A stretch of 64,000 nucleotides of DNA from Culturomica massiliensis (GTDB lineage: Bacteria; Bacteroidota; Bacteroidia; Bacteroidales; Marinifilaceae). Shown here piece by piece: positions 16,394 to 25,279 of the stretch (positions are counted from its first letter, which is position 1; each line of letters begins with the position of its first letter). The translations under genes and the position numbers were made by a program. Below the pieces are notes generated by a model. The model made no database searches, was not told the DNA's origin, and saw only the letters and a list, made by a program, of their open reading frames with translations. Location of the stretch: assembly GCF_900091655.1 (NCBI RefSeq), contig NZ_LT594621.1, positions 2,418,001 through 2,482,000 of the forward strand, read 5' to 3'.

Positions 16394-18583
16394 TCAACTT
16401 TCGATATTTTCTACCCTTACTACTTTTTCCACTCCCTTCAAAGCGGAAATTTTACTGATCAACCGATTCAAGTCCTGTGTATTATGAACATACACATGAA
16501 TCATCCCCTCAAAAACGCCGTCCTTGGTCTCGAAATGCACCACCCGCATATTTACTCCGCTTTCTTTTGATATCACCGTCGTAATATCACTGACCATCCC
16601 GACCCGGTCAATCCCTGACAATTTCAGGATCGCCTGGAAAGACATCACCTTCTGGGTGACCCATTTCACCGGCACAATTTTATCCCCGTAACTGGACATC
16701 AAGCGAATCGCTTCCGGGCATTTACGCTTATGTACCGTCACCTTACCGCCGATATTCATACCCACCACATCATCCCCCGGTATCGGACTGCAACAGGGAG
16801 CGATGACGATATCCGTATTCGTATCGGTAATTCCCAACTCTTCGTTCCGCTTGATTTTTTTCCCTTCGTTATCCTTATCGCTCCACAAGAATTGGAGAGT
16901 CCAATATTTCATAAACCGGTTTTCGTTTTTCTTCTTCAGCTCCTTCAACAATTGTTCCCGGACACCGGTATCTTTCGACAATTGGATATATAAATCGTCT
17001 TTATTCGTCAACTTCAGAAAAGCCAACGCTTTTTTCAAGGGTTCCGATGTCGGCGGCAGATTCGCCTCTTTCACCATTCCCTCGAAATAAGCAATTCCCT
17101 GCCGGATGGCTTCTTTTCTCTCTTTCTTAAAAACAGCATCGATATGTGACCTTGCTTTGGCCGTGATGACAAAATCCAACCACTCTTTCTGGGGCGTCTG
17201 CTTATCACTTGTCAGGATCTCAACCTGATCGCCACTCTGTAATTTATAACTCATCGGTACCAGGCGGTGATTGACTTTCGCCCCAATACAGGTATTACCG
17301 ATCTCTGTGTGTATCTCGTAAGCAAAATCCAAAGCAGTAGCTCCCTTGGGTAAGGTCTTCATATATCCTTTCGGAGTAAATACCCGGATTTCTTTCGTAT
17401 ACAAATTCAGCTTAAACTCGTCCAGAAATTCAAGGGCATCCGAATCAGGTTGCTCCAGCATCTCTTTTATGCTCGCCAGCCATTTGTCGAGCTCTGAATT
17501 ACCTTCTCCCCCTTCCGTCTTATATTTCCAATGGGCTGCCCATCCCTTCTCTGCAATCTCGTCCATACGCTGCGAACGGATCTGCACCTCAAACCACTGC
17601 CCTTCAGGGCCCATAACCGTCAGGTGTAAAGCCTCATAACCGTTAGCCTTAGGCGTACTTATCCAGTCGCGGATACGCTCCGGCTTCGGCCGGTATAAAT
17701 CCGTAATCAGGGAATAAATATTCCAGCACTGCCACTTCTCCGGTTGCTCCGGCTTAGGAGTAAAAACAACCCTTACGGCCAATAAATCGTAAATCTCATC
17801 AAAGCTGATATTCTGTTTCTGCATCTTCAACCATACGGAATATACACTTTTCGTACGTGCTGTAAGCGTATATTCGTATCCGTTCCTATCCAGGCTTTCC
17901 CGGATCGGACCGACAAAATTTTCCAGCAGATCGGAAAACTCCCGGTGATAAACGGCTATTTTGCGGGCAATTACCTCATACTCTTCCGGGTGCTCGTACT
18001 TCATGCTCAAATCTTCTAACTCCGTTTTGATCGCATGTAATCCCATACGATGAGCCAAAGGCGCATAAATATATAGTGTTTCCCCGGCAATCTTCACCTG
18101 TTTGTGTTCCGGCATGGACTCCAGCGTCCGCATATTGTGAAGGCGGTCGGCGATCTTGATCAGAATCACCCGCACATCATCCGCCAATGTCAGTATCATT
18201 TTCCGAAAACTCTCGGCCTGTTTACTACTGTCGGCTCCCATCACCTCACTGATCTTGGTCAATCCATCGACCAGCGAAGCTATCTTCGGACTGAAAAGGC
18301 TCGCGATATCATCCACCGTATAGTCCGTATCCTCCACAACATCATGAAGCAAAGCCGCAACGACCGATTTAGTTCCCAGCCCGATTTCTTTGGCTGCGAT
18401 ACGGGCTACAGCTATCGGATGCAGGATATAAGGCTCTCCGGAACGTCGTTTTACACCGCTATGCGCTTCATTCGCAAAATCAAAAGCTTTTCGGATCAAT
18501 TGCCGGCTTTCCTTCGACGTCCCGGGACGCAGGTTCGCCATCAAATCTTCAAAAGCATTTTTTATCAATTCCTGCTCTGTCAT
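16394..18583 (-). CDS. rel: Bifunctional (p)ppGpp synthetase/hydrolase, Rel/SpoT family, 729 aa
   Basis: Makes and degrades the stringent-response alarmone in the cytoplasm. Domains in order: HD hydrolase (about 45-190) with HSGVKRRSGEPYILHP and LLHDVVEDTDYTVDD, metal-binding residues intact; synthetase (about 235-360) with TARTKSVYSVWLKMQ, DLLAVRVVF, PKANGYEALHLTV and WFEVQIRS, catalytic acidic residues intact; TGS (about 400-460, IRVFTPKGYMKTLPKGAT); and a C-terminal ACT domain (about 650-729). Both active sites look functional. The open frame reaches a TTG at 18604, but the ATG at 18583 opening MTEQELIKNAFEDL is preferred. It heads the rel-fur run. Bacteroidetes usually also encode a second Rel homologue elsewhere, so the symbol is tentative. 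Confidence 0.93.
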   Translation of the reverse strand: MTEQELIKNAFEDLMANLRPGTSKESRQLIRKAFDFANEAHSGVKRRSGEPYILHPIAVARIAAKEIGLGTKSVVAALLHDVVEDTDYTVDDIASLFSPKIASLVDGLTKISEVMGADSSKQAESFRKMILTLADDVRVILIKIADRLHNMRTLESMPEHKQVKIAGETLYIYAPLAHRMGLHAIKTELEDLSMKYEHPEEYEVIARKIAVYHREFSDLLENFVGPIRESLDRNGYEYTLTARTKSVYSVWLKMQKQNISFDEIYDLLAVRVVFTPKPEQPEKWQCWNIYSLITDLYRPKPERIRDWISTPKANGYEALHLTVMGPEGQWFEVQIRSQRMDEIAEKGWAAHWKYKTEGGEGNSELDKWLASIKEMLEQPDSDALEFLDEFKLNLYTKEIRVFTPKGYMKTLPKGATALDFAYEIHTEIGNTCIGAKVNHRLVPMSYKLQSGDQVEILTSDKQTPQKEWLDFVITAKARSHIDAVFKKERKEAIRQGIAYFEGMVKEANLPPTSEPLKKALAFLKLTNKDDLYIQLSKDTGVREQLLKELKKKNENRFMKYWTLQFLWSDKDNEGKKIKRNEELGITDTNTDIVIAPCCSPIPGDDVVGMNIGGKVTVHKRKCPEAIRLMSSYGDKIVPVKWVTQKVMSFQAILKLSGIDRVGMVSDITTVISKESGVNMRVVHFETKDGVFEGMIHVYVHNTQDLNRLISKISALKGVEKVVRVENIES

Positions 18584-18607
18584 GCTATTCCTATTAGTCC
18601 TCAAACC

Positions 18608-18820
18608 AACGTTTTAATTGCAGATTTCAGATGAAACGAATCTGATAACAAACCAGATTGTCAAGCAATTTAAAATCTAAAATCTAAAATTTACAATCTA
18701 CATAAACGTTTTAATTGCAGATTATAGATTGAACACACAATACAACCCCGCAAAAAGAAATCGTAAATCAAAAATCGTAAATCGTAAATCGTAAATCAAA
18801 AATCTACAATAAAACCCCTT
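18608..18820. repeat. Intergenic AT-rich repeat block between rel and murI
   Basis: A 19-base direct repeat (AACGTTTTAATTGCAGATT at 18608-18626 and 18705-18723) is interleaved with TAAAATCTAAAATC and a run of AAATCGTAAATC units near 18767-18815. The rel-to-murI gap is about 300 bases and no gene is seen in it. Related sequence occurs in six other gaps of this window. Confidence 0.7.
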
Positions 18821-18886
18821 TATCTCGTAAATATATAAAATATAAACCAAAAGCGGAAAACTCTGCTTCCAAATCCCGCATCCTTC

Positions 18887-19717
18887 TTAAATTTCTATTT
18901 GTTCGGCCCGGAGTTCTTCTCCCATAAACAAACCGGCCATCCGCTCAAACAATTCCGTCTTTTCCGTAGTCAGATAATGCCGGTTGCCCTCCGCCGACAA
19001 ACGTTCTTTCATTTCCGGATGCCGCAAAAGGTAATCTTTCAGGCTATCTGCTACGATATGTCCCTGCTCCACCAATTTCACGTGAGCAGGTAAATAACGC
19101 AAAATAAGAGACCGTAACAAAGGATAATGCGTACATCCCAGAATGACGGTATCGATCTGCGGATCGGCCGTCATAAGTTCCGCAATATATTTCCGGACAA
19201 AATAAACGGCCCCTTCATCTGCCAACTCATTATTCTCGACCAAAGGCACCCACATCGGACAAGCTACCTGGGTAATCCGAAAAGCTTCTTTACCGTACAA
19301 TTTTTCGATCTCCAGCGGATAGGATTCCGAGGCTACGGTTCCCTTCGTTGCCAGGATTCCGACATGCCCGTTCCGGGTAAAGGAAGCCAAAGCCTCGACA
19401 CTCGGCCGGATCACACCCAACACCCGGCGCGTAGCTTCCATGCGGGGTAAATCTACCTGCTGAATCGTACGCAAGGCTTTTGCCGACGCCGTATTACAGG
19501 CAAGGATCACCAGGGGACACCCCATACCGAACAACTTGCGGACGGCCTCCAGGGTATAGCGGTAAACCACCTCGAACGAACGGGTTCCGTAAGGCGTACG
19601 GGCATTATCTCCCAGATAGATATAATCATACTCCGGCAAAACCCGTACAATCTCTTTCAATATCGTCAGGCCTCCGTAACCGGAATCAAAAACGCCGATG
19701 GAATTTCTATCTGTCAT
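18887..19717 (-). CDS. murI: Glutamate racemase, 276 aa
   Basis: Interconverts L- and D-glutamate, supplying D-Glu for peptidoglycan. Both catalytic Cys motifs are present: ILACNTASAKALR near residue 72 and ILGCTHYPLLRSL near 185. The N-terminal IGVFDSGYGGLTI and YLGDNARTPYG segments are typical of the family. The frame extends to a TTG at 19729; the ATG at 19717 opening MTDRNSIGVFDSG gives the usual length and is preferred. It lies downstream of the bamA/skp block but a terminator-like hairpin ends only 15 bases before its start, so it may be partly uncoupled from that operon. Confidence 0.95.
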   Translation of the reverse strand: MTDRNSIGVFDSGYGGLTILKEIVRVLPEYDYIYLGDNARTPYGTRSFEVVYRYTLEAVRKLFGMGCPLVILACNTASAKALRTIQQVDLPRMEATRRVLGVIRPSVEALASFTRNGHVGILATKGTVASESYPLEIEKLYGKEAFRITQVACPMWVPLVENNELADEGAVYFVRKYIAELMTADPQIDTVILGCTHYPLLRSLILRYLPAHVKLVEQGHIVADSLKDYLLRHPEMKERLSAEGNRHYLTTEKTELFERMAGLFMGEELRAEQIEI

Positions 19718-19732
19718 ACCGGATTTCAATAT

Positions 19733-19780
19733 AAAAAACAGACACCCGCAGTATCTCTATTTTAAGACCTTACGGGTGTC
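19733..19780 (-). terminator. Terminator (or attenuator) between skp and murI
   Basis: On the minus strand, GACACCCG (19780-19773) pairs with CGGGTGTC (19748-19741) around a 24-base loop and is followed by TGTTTTTTAT. It closes the uppS-bamA-skp-skp block but lies immediately before the murI start. The rest of the gap, 19785-19874, shows nothing clear. Confidence 0.7.
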
Positions 19781-19874
19781 CGACTAATTTTTAAAATTAT
19801 CGTGAATTTCAAAATTCAGGATCGCATACACTTCAATTTTCTCGGCATCCGGCAGGATGGATAAATTGCAGTTA

Positions 19875-20396
19875 TTACTGGATCCCCAATTTTTTCTTTA
19901 CTAAAGGCAATATATCTTCCGATGTTTCGGATGCAAACAAAATAGCTCCGGAACTCATGTCGAAAATATAAGTAAAACCGTTCTCTTTGGCCACCTCTTT
20001 AATTGCGTTGGTTGCTTTTGTCATCACCGGTTCGAACAATTCTTCCCGTGTTTTTTGCAACTTATTCATAGCCAATTCTTCAAACTTCTGTATCCGCTGA
20101 CCCAATTCATTAATTTCCTGCTCTTTAGAAGCCAGGATAATTTCTGAGTAAGTCTTTTGGTTTTGTGTATATTCCACAATCAATTTCTGATATTGATCGC
20201 GCAGATTCTGGCTTTCCTTTTGTACCTCTGCTTGCTGAGCTTCCAAATCTTTCTGGGCCTGGGCCATCTCAGGCATTGCAGCCACCAGCTTACTGCTCTC
20301 GATATGTCCCAGTTTAAGCGGTTTTTGCTGAGCAGACAAACTCATTGCAGCCACCATAAAAGCGGCCAGTAACAACCATTTCATTGTATTCTTCAT
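19875..20396 (-). CDS. OmpH/Skp-family periplasmic chaperone, 173 aa
   Basis: Periplasmic chaperone that escorts unfolded outer-membrane proteins toward the Bam complex. A signal peptide (residues 1-22, ending SLSAQ) is followed by a core beginning LKLGHIESSKLVAAMPE and a long coiled-coil region rich in Q, E, K and R (about 45-130), then the C-terminal strand GFTYIFDMSSGAILFAS. Size and layout are those of Skp. It is the second of two adjacent paralogues behind bamA, an arrangement also found in Porphyromonas, and it is followed by a terminator-like hairpin. Confidence 0.9.
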   Translation of the reverse strand: MKNTMKWLLLAAFMVAAMSLSAQQKPLKLGHIESSKLVAAMPEMAQAQKDLEAQQAEVQKESQNLRDQYQKLIVEYTQNQKTYSEIILASKEQEINELGQRIQKFEELAMNKLQKTREELFEPVMTKATNAIKEVAKENGFTYIFDMSSGAILFASETSEDILPLVKKKLGIQ

Positions 20397-20436
20397 TTTC
20401 TCTATTTTTAATTAACCAATTTCTAATTGCAAAGTC

Positions 20437-20979
20437 TCATTCCTCACTTTTCTCTGCTGTCGAATATCCTAACTTGCGCAGGACATTTTTACTTTTATCC
20501 AGTTTAGGATCGTAATAAATCACCGAATTATCGGCTGAAATATCAATAACAACCCCGAAATTCCCCTCTTTGGCCACATCCCGGATCACGTCCAGCACTT
20601 CGTCCTGAATCGGTTTGATCAATTCCTCACGTTTCAGGAAAAGCTCCCCGTTCGGTCCGAAATAATTCTGTTGCAATACGCGGGCTTTATTTTCTTTCTC
20701 CGCTATTGCCTTTTCCCGTTGCTCGCGCATCGTCGGTGTCAGAAACACCCGTTCCGAATTATATTTGTCGCGCATTTCCGTAATCTCCGCATACAAAGCG
20801 TCAATATCGGCCTGCAGCTTCCGGGAATATTCGTCCAACTCCTGCTTCGCCTTGGCGTAATCGGGAATATGCTCCAGGATGTAATCCATATTAACGAAAG
20901 CATAGCGGCTTTGTGCCATTCCCATACCCGTAATACAGGACAAAAATAGTAAAATAATTATGGTTTTCAATTGTATCAT
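20437..20979 (-). CDS. OmpH/Skp-family periplasmic chaperone, 180 aa
   Basis: First of the two Skp-like genes directly behind bamA. The signal peptide occupies residues 1-22 (ending GMGMAQ). The core opens SRYAFVNMDYILEHIPDY, followed by a coiled coil with basic and acidic residues (about 45-120) and the end strand NFGVVIDISADNSVIYYD. The open frame extends to a TTG at 21018 that overlaps the bamA stop; the ATG at 20979 gives a proper signal peptide and is preferred, 35 bases after bamA. The two paralogues may form mixed or separate trimers; the sequence does not say. Confidence 0.9.
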   Translation of the reverse strand: MIQLKTIIILLFLSCITGMGMAQSRYAFVNMDYILEHIPDYAKAKQELDEYSRKLQADIDALYAEITEMRDKYNSERVFLTPTMREQREKAIAEKENKARVLQQNYFGPNGELFLKREELIKPIQDEVLDVIRDVAKEGNFGVVIDISADNSVIYYDPKLDKSKNVLRKLGYSTAEKSEE

Positions 20980-21014
20980 GCAAATTGAACGCTGAAAATT
21001 ATTTATAATTAATG

Positions 21015-23567
21015 TCAAAACTCCTGACCCAATACAAAATGGAACTGCGAACCGGCTGCACCCGGACGTCCCGGAACTTCGTCGAAACCGTATCCCCAGT
21101 CGATACCGAGCAATCCGAACATCGGCAGGAATACCCGCAGGCCGACACCGGCAGAACGGTACAGATTGAACGGCTCGAACTCTTTCAGCTCATACCAGGA
21201 GTTTCCGGCTTCCAAAAATGCCAGGGCATAAATCGTTGCCGACTGTGCCAGAGAGATCGGATAACGAACCTCCATGGTCCACTTGGAATAAAGACTGGCA
21301 TCCGCAGCATTCGGAGCAATAAAGTTTGATCCGGCATTTGTCAACGAACCGTTCTGATACCCCCGTAAACCGATGTATTCACGTCCGTACAGGCTATAAC
21401 CGGACATTCCGTCACCTCCCATCTCGAAACCTTCGAACGGAGAACGCTTGTGTTTGTTGTAATAACCCAGATAACCGTACTGAACGCCGGCATACAATAC
21501 CAGTTTCTCGTTTCTGTCCAAAGGCATAAACGTTTTACCGATAAATTTCCATTTGTGGTATTCAATCCATCTGTAACGGTTTTTCTCCTCCAGGTTCGAT
21601 TTGTCGTAATCGATACCGTCAAACCAGGAATAAGGCAAAGTAAAGGATAGCCCGAAAGTAAAATCACTTCCCTTACGGGTATACAACGGATTATCGATAG
21701 AACTCCGCTTCAACTGGAAAGCAAACGACAAATTGTTGGAATTACCGTTACTGAAAATATAGTACGGCCAGTTTTTCAAATGATAACGCTGATAGGATAC
21801 CTCCGTATACATTGTGAAAAAGTCATCCGGCCACTTGATTCGCCGTCCCAATCCGACACTCACACCGAAAGTCGTCATCAACTGACTGTCGTCATACATG
21901 TCTTTTGAATTGTTGACATAATAGGAATGGTTATAATAGCTGGAAGAGTAACCGGTCTGACGGGAATAATAAGCAGACACACTCAACGAATTGGGTTTCC
22001 GTCCTCCCAGCCAGGGCTCCCGGAAAGAAGCACTGAACGAGGTATAATATTTACCGTTCGTTTGAGCTTTCAGGCTCAATGTCTGTCCGTCCCCTTGCGG
22101 CAAAGGCCGGTAAGATTCCCAGTTAAAGATATTCCGGATAGAGAAATTCGTAAAAGTCAACCCCAGCGAACCGATGATCATACCGGCACCCCAACCACCG
22201 GACAATTCCACCCGGTCATTGGCTTTTTCCACAACACTGAAAATTACATCTGCCGTACCGGCTTCCGGATCGGGTTTTACATCCGGTTTGATCTGCTCCG
22301 GATCGAAATGTCCCAGATTCGCCAATTCCCGGTAACTACGCATGACGTCTTCCCGGCTGAACAATTCCCCCGGATAGACATACAACTCACGACGGGCAAC
22401 ATGCTCGTGCGTACGGTCGTTACCTTTGATGATTACCCGGTTGATCGTAGCCTGCGGACCTTCAAAAATACGGATTTCCACATTGATCGAATCATTACCG
22501 ACAACTGTCTCTACCGGTATTGCCCGGAAAAACAGATAACCGTTGTTCACATACAATTTATTAACCGCCGTATTTTCATCGTCGTTCAGACGTTCGTTGA
22601 AATATTTCTTATTATAGACATCCCCTTTCTGGATATTCAGAATACGGGAAAGACGCTCCGAATCATATACCGTATTACCTACCCACGTGATATTGTTGTA
22701 ATAATATTTCTTACCTTCCTCCACATTGATATAAATCTTCACCCGCTTGGGAGAAACCTGTACCACGCTGTCTGACAATATCATGGCATCCCGGTATCCC
22801 TTCTCATTATACTTATCCAGCAAGTTGTATTTATCGTCCTCGTAACTTGCTTCAATGTATTTCGACGATTTGAAAAAATTCACCAAAGATTTCTCCCGGG
22901 TTTTCTTCATGGCCCGTTTCAACACCGAAGCCTTTATCTCCTTATTACCGTTAATGACAATATCCTGAATTTTAATCTTGTTATTCCTTTCTACGATGAC
23001 ATCCAGAATCACGAAGTTGTCCTTTTCCGGATCGTCGCGCTGGAGAGCTTTGATACTGATATTGTAAAATCCTTTTTCCTTGAAATGCTTTTCAACGATA
23101 TGCTTCAAATTAGTGATCATATTATCGGTCACCTGCGTACCGGGAAGCGGATTGATCTTTTCTTTGATCTTATTTTCTTCCGACTTTTTCAAGCCGATAT
23201 AATTGATTTTCGACAATTTCTGCCTTTCCTGCAAATGTAAAATCAAATAAGCTTTACCATCGACCACTCTATCGATAAAAAAACCGACGTCCGAGAAAAG
23301 ACCGTTACTATACAAGCGTTTAATGGCTTTCGTGATCTCGTCTCCGGGCAATTTAATCTCCTGGCCGACCTTCAATCCGGCCAATTGAACCAAAGTTTCC
23401 GGATCATAGTGATCGGCAATACCCGTTACTTCTATGCCTCCGATTTCATACGTTTTAGGTGAAGAATAGTAAACTTCCGGCTGCACAATGGAATCGGTTG
23501 TTTGCGCCATTATTCCACTACCACACAAAAAGGTTATTATAAAACAAAGAATTACCCTCTTTATCAT
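21015..23567 (-). CDS. bamA: Outer-membrane protein assembly factor BamA, 850 aa
   Basis: Central component of the machinery that folds and inserts beta-barrel proteins into the outer membrane. A signal peptide (about 1-22, ending GIMAQ) is followed by about five POTRA domains (residues 45-440; for example YEIGGIEVTGIADHYDPETL and IQDIVINGNKEIKASVLKRA) and a C-terminal barrel (about 455-850) with the Omp85 features GGWGAGMIIGSLGLTF, SDFTFGLSFTLP and LRGYQNGSLT (the VRGF/Y-type loop six motif). The last residues, FHFVLGQEF, end in the aromatic typical of outer-membrane proteins. The upstream TTG (23585) is rejected in favour of the ATG at 23567. It lies between uppS and the Skp-like pair. Confidence 0.96.
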   Translation of the reverse strand: MIKRVILCFIITFLCGSGIMAQTTDSIVQPEVYYSSPKTYEIGGIEVTGIADHYDPETLVQLAGLKVGQEIKLPGDEITKAIKRLYSNGLFSDVGFFIDRVVDGKAYLILHLQERQKLSKINYIGLKKSEENKIKEKINPLPGTQVTDNMITNLKHIVEKHFKEKGFYNISIKALQRDDPEKDNFVILDVIVERNNKIKIQDIVINGNKEIKASVLKRAMKKTREKSLVNFFKSSKYIEASYEDDKYNLLDKYNEKGYRDAMILSDSVVQVSPKRVKIYINVEEGKKYYYNNITWVGNTVYDSERLSRILNIQKGDVYNKKYFNERLNDDENTAVNKLYVNNGYLFFRAIPVETVVGNDSINVEIRIFEGPQATINRVIIKGNDRTHEHVARRELYVYPGELFSREDVMRSYRELANLGHFDPEQIKPDVKPDPEAGTADVIFSVVEKANDRVELSGGWGAGMIIGSLGLTFTNFSIRNIFNWESYRPLPQGDGQTLSLKAQTNGKYYTSFSASFREPWLGGRKPNSLSVSAYYSRQTGYSSSYYNHSYYVNNSKDMYDDSQLMTTFGVSVGLGRRIKWPDDFFTMYTEVSYQRYHLKNWPYYIFSNGNSNNLSFAFQLKRSSIDNPLYTRKGSDFTFGLSFTLPYSWFDGIDYDKSNLEEKNRYRWIEYHKWKFIGKTFMPLDRNEKLVLYAGVQYGYLGYYNKHKRSPFEGFEMGGDGMSGYSLYGREYIGLRGYQNGSLTNAGSNFIAPNAADASLYSKWTMEVRYPISLAQSATIYALAFLEAGNSWYELKEFEPFNLYRSAGVGLRVFLPMFGLLGIDWGYGFDEVPGRPGAAGSQFHFVLGQEF

Positions 23568-23638
23568 TTGTATTATTGTTACCAAGTATTATCTATTTTA
23601 CAAACCTCCCACTTCTTTTTTCAAAGATCCGCCCCACT

Positions 23639-24382
23639 TTATTTTCCGGCATTTCCGGCTTTCAACTGCTCTCCCGTCATGCCAAACCGCCTCTCGCGCA
23701 ACTGAAAATTACGAATTGCCAAATATAAATCATCTTTTTCAAAATCAGGCCAAAATTTATCAATAAAATAAAATTCCGTATAAGCACACTGCCACAACAG
23801 GAAATTACTCAACCGGCATTCTCCGCTGGTACGGATCAATAAATCCGGATCCGGAATGCCTGCCGTAGTCAGATAAGTAGCAAACAAAGACTCGGTTATT
23901 TCATCGACATCTCCGATTTTTCCCGATCGGCAGGCTTCAGCTATTCTACGAGCCGCTTCCGTTATTTCCCAGCGGGCACCATAGCTCAGCGCCAACACCA
24001 ACTTCACCCCGTCATTTGCAGCCGTCTTTGCCTCCAGCTCCCCTAATTTCTGACGTACCGTCTCCGGTAAATCAGCGACATTTCCGATCACCAGCACTTT
24101 TACATGTTTCTCCATCAGGTCCGGCGTTTCCCGGATAATCGCATCAACCATCAATCCCATCAACGCATCGACTTCCGCTTTAGGCCGGTTCCAGTTTTCA
24201 ATCGAGAAAGTATATAATGTCAGGTATTCCAGCCCGATCTCCCCGGCAGCCTCTACAATCCGCCTGACAGTCTCCACTCCTTTCTGATGCCCATAGACAC
24301 GCTCCAAACCTCTCTCCTTCGCCCACCTTCCGTTTCCATCCATGATAATTGCCACATGCCGCGGCATTTTTTCATCCGTCAT
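23639..24382 (-). CDS. uppS: Undecaprenyl diphosphate synthase, 247 aa
   Basis: Cis-prenyltransferase that adds isopentenyl units to farnesyl diphosphate, giving the C55 lipid carrier for peptidoglycan and O-antigen. Family motifs are clear: HVAIIMDGNGRWAKERGLER with the catalytic Asp (near residue 15), TLYTFSIENWNRPK (near 70) and DLLIRTSGECRLSNFLLWQ (near 190), followed by the FIDKFWPDF segment. Length is typical. It sits directly upstream of bamA and behind porG on the same strand, a block also known from Porphyromonas, though a gap of 160 bases holding a repeat separates it from porG. Confidence 0.97.
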   Translation of the reverse strand: MTDEKMPRHVAIIMDGNGRWAKERGLERVYGHQKGVETVRRIVEAAGEIGLEYLTLYTFSIENWNRPKAEVDALMGLMVDAIIRETPDLMEKHVKVLVIGNVADLPETVRQKLGELEAKTAANDGVKLVLALSYGARWEITEAARRIAEACRSGKIGDVDEITESLFATYLTTAGIPDPDLLIRTSGECRLSNFLLWQCAYTEFYFIDKFWPDFEKDDLYLAIRNFQLRERRFGMTGEQLKAGNAGK

Positions 24383-24430
24383 AAGTAGCCTGAATTATTA
24401 ATAATATACTATAAACACTCCGATCCCCTT

Positions 24431-24540
24431 TCAGATTTCAAATTGCAGATTATACCAACCAACCAGCCAACCCGGCAAAATAAAATCGTAAATCATAAAT
24501 CGGATTATACATCGAATACAATATTTTTCCGTTTACAATC
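24431..24540. repeat. Intergenic repeat copy between porG and uppS
   Basis: Contains TTTCAAATTGCAGATTATA and CCCGGCAAAATAAAATCGTAAATC, matching the blocks at 18608-18820 and 26722-26840. No gene is seen in this gap. Confidence 0.6.
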
Positions 24541-24543
24541 AAA

Positions 24544-25230
24544 TCAATATCCCCAACAAACCGGATCAATCGGAAAGCGGTAAGTCAGTGTTACCCCTCC
24601 GACAAAAAACCAGTCCTTATTGAAAATAAAGTTCGTTTCCCCTGTCTTCCAAAGATCTTCCAAATCGTCTAATTTATCCGTAAACAATTTCCGGCAGCCC
24701 CATTCTACCCCACAGGATACAGGACCCCATAAATTAAACTTCACTCCTACGCCGAGCGGTATACTGATACTCCCGGCATCTCCGGCACTCAAAAAACCGA
24801 TCCCCGCATAAATGTATGGCGACCATAAAGAAGATTTATCGACTTTAGGAACCATAAAACTCCGGAAATTAAATTCTCCCACAAGATTTAAATCCCGGAT
24901 ATTGGCTTTAAAACCGGTGGGATAAATTACCCCGTGATTATCCGGCAATATGACATTTTTAATATCAATGCGCGAAAAGCCGGCATTCAGCCTCAAAGCA
25001 AAACGGTCGTTCAGATTATAACGGTATAATCCGCCGAAATACCCTTGCGTAAACTTAAAATGATGGGACGGATTATATTCACCTAAATAATATCCACCGC
25101 CTCCCATGATCCCAATTTCCGCTCCGGGCTGACTAAAACCGTCCAAAGATAACAACAATAGCAGGAAAAGCGAAAAGTGAAAAGTGAAAAAACGGGTAAT
25201 AAACACAAAAAGTGTTGGCCGTTTTTTCAT
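24544..25230 (-). CDS. porG: PorG-like (DUF6089) outer-membrane protein of type IX secretion, 228 aa
   Basis: Small outer-membrane beta-barrel that in Porphyromonas associates with the PorK/PorN ring of the T9SS. A strongly hydrophobic signal peptide (ending LDGFSQ) precedes AEIGIMGGGGYYLGEYNP, the typical opening of the family. Alternating strands follow (YFGGLYRYNLNDRFALRLN, LVGEFNFRSF, YIYAGIGFL, LGVGVKFNLW) and the chain ends TLTYRFPID. Family assignment rests on the sequence plus the nadK-porG-uppS-bamA neighbourhood. A longer start at 25269 (13 residues upstream, acidic) is possible, but the ATG at 25230 gives a normal signal peptide. The signal-peptide codons include a simple repeat (TTTTCACTTTTC) at 25172-25190. 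Confidence 0.8.
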   Translation of the reverse strand: MKKRPTLFVFITRFFTFHFSLFLLLLLSLDGFSQPGAEIGIMGGGGYYLGEYNPSHHFKFTQGYFGGLYRYNLNDRFALRLNAGFSRIDIKNVILPDNHGVIYPTGFKANIRDLNLVGEFNFRSFMVPKVDKSSLWSPYIYAGIGFLSAGDAGSISIPLGVGVKFNLWGPVSCGVEWGCRKLFTDKLDDLEDLWKTGETNFIFNKDWFFVGGVTLTYRFPIDPVCWGY

Positions 25231-25279
25231 TTTCCGATGCTCAAATGCCGCTTCTTCGTTATTTTTCATTTTTCATTCT

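Noticed and set aside
18740..18820. Possible CRISPR array made of AAATCGTAAATC units
   Set aside because: Units are only about 10-16 bases, spacing is irregular, there are no unique spacers and no cas genes. It fits the dispersed intergenic repeat family.
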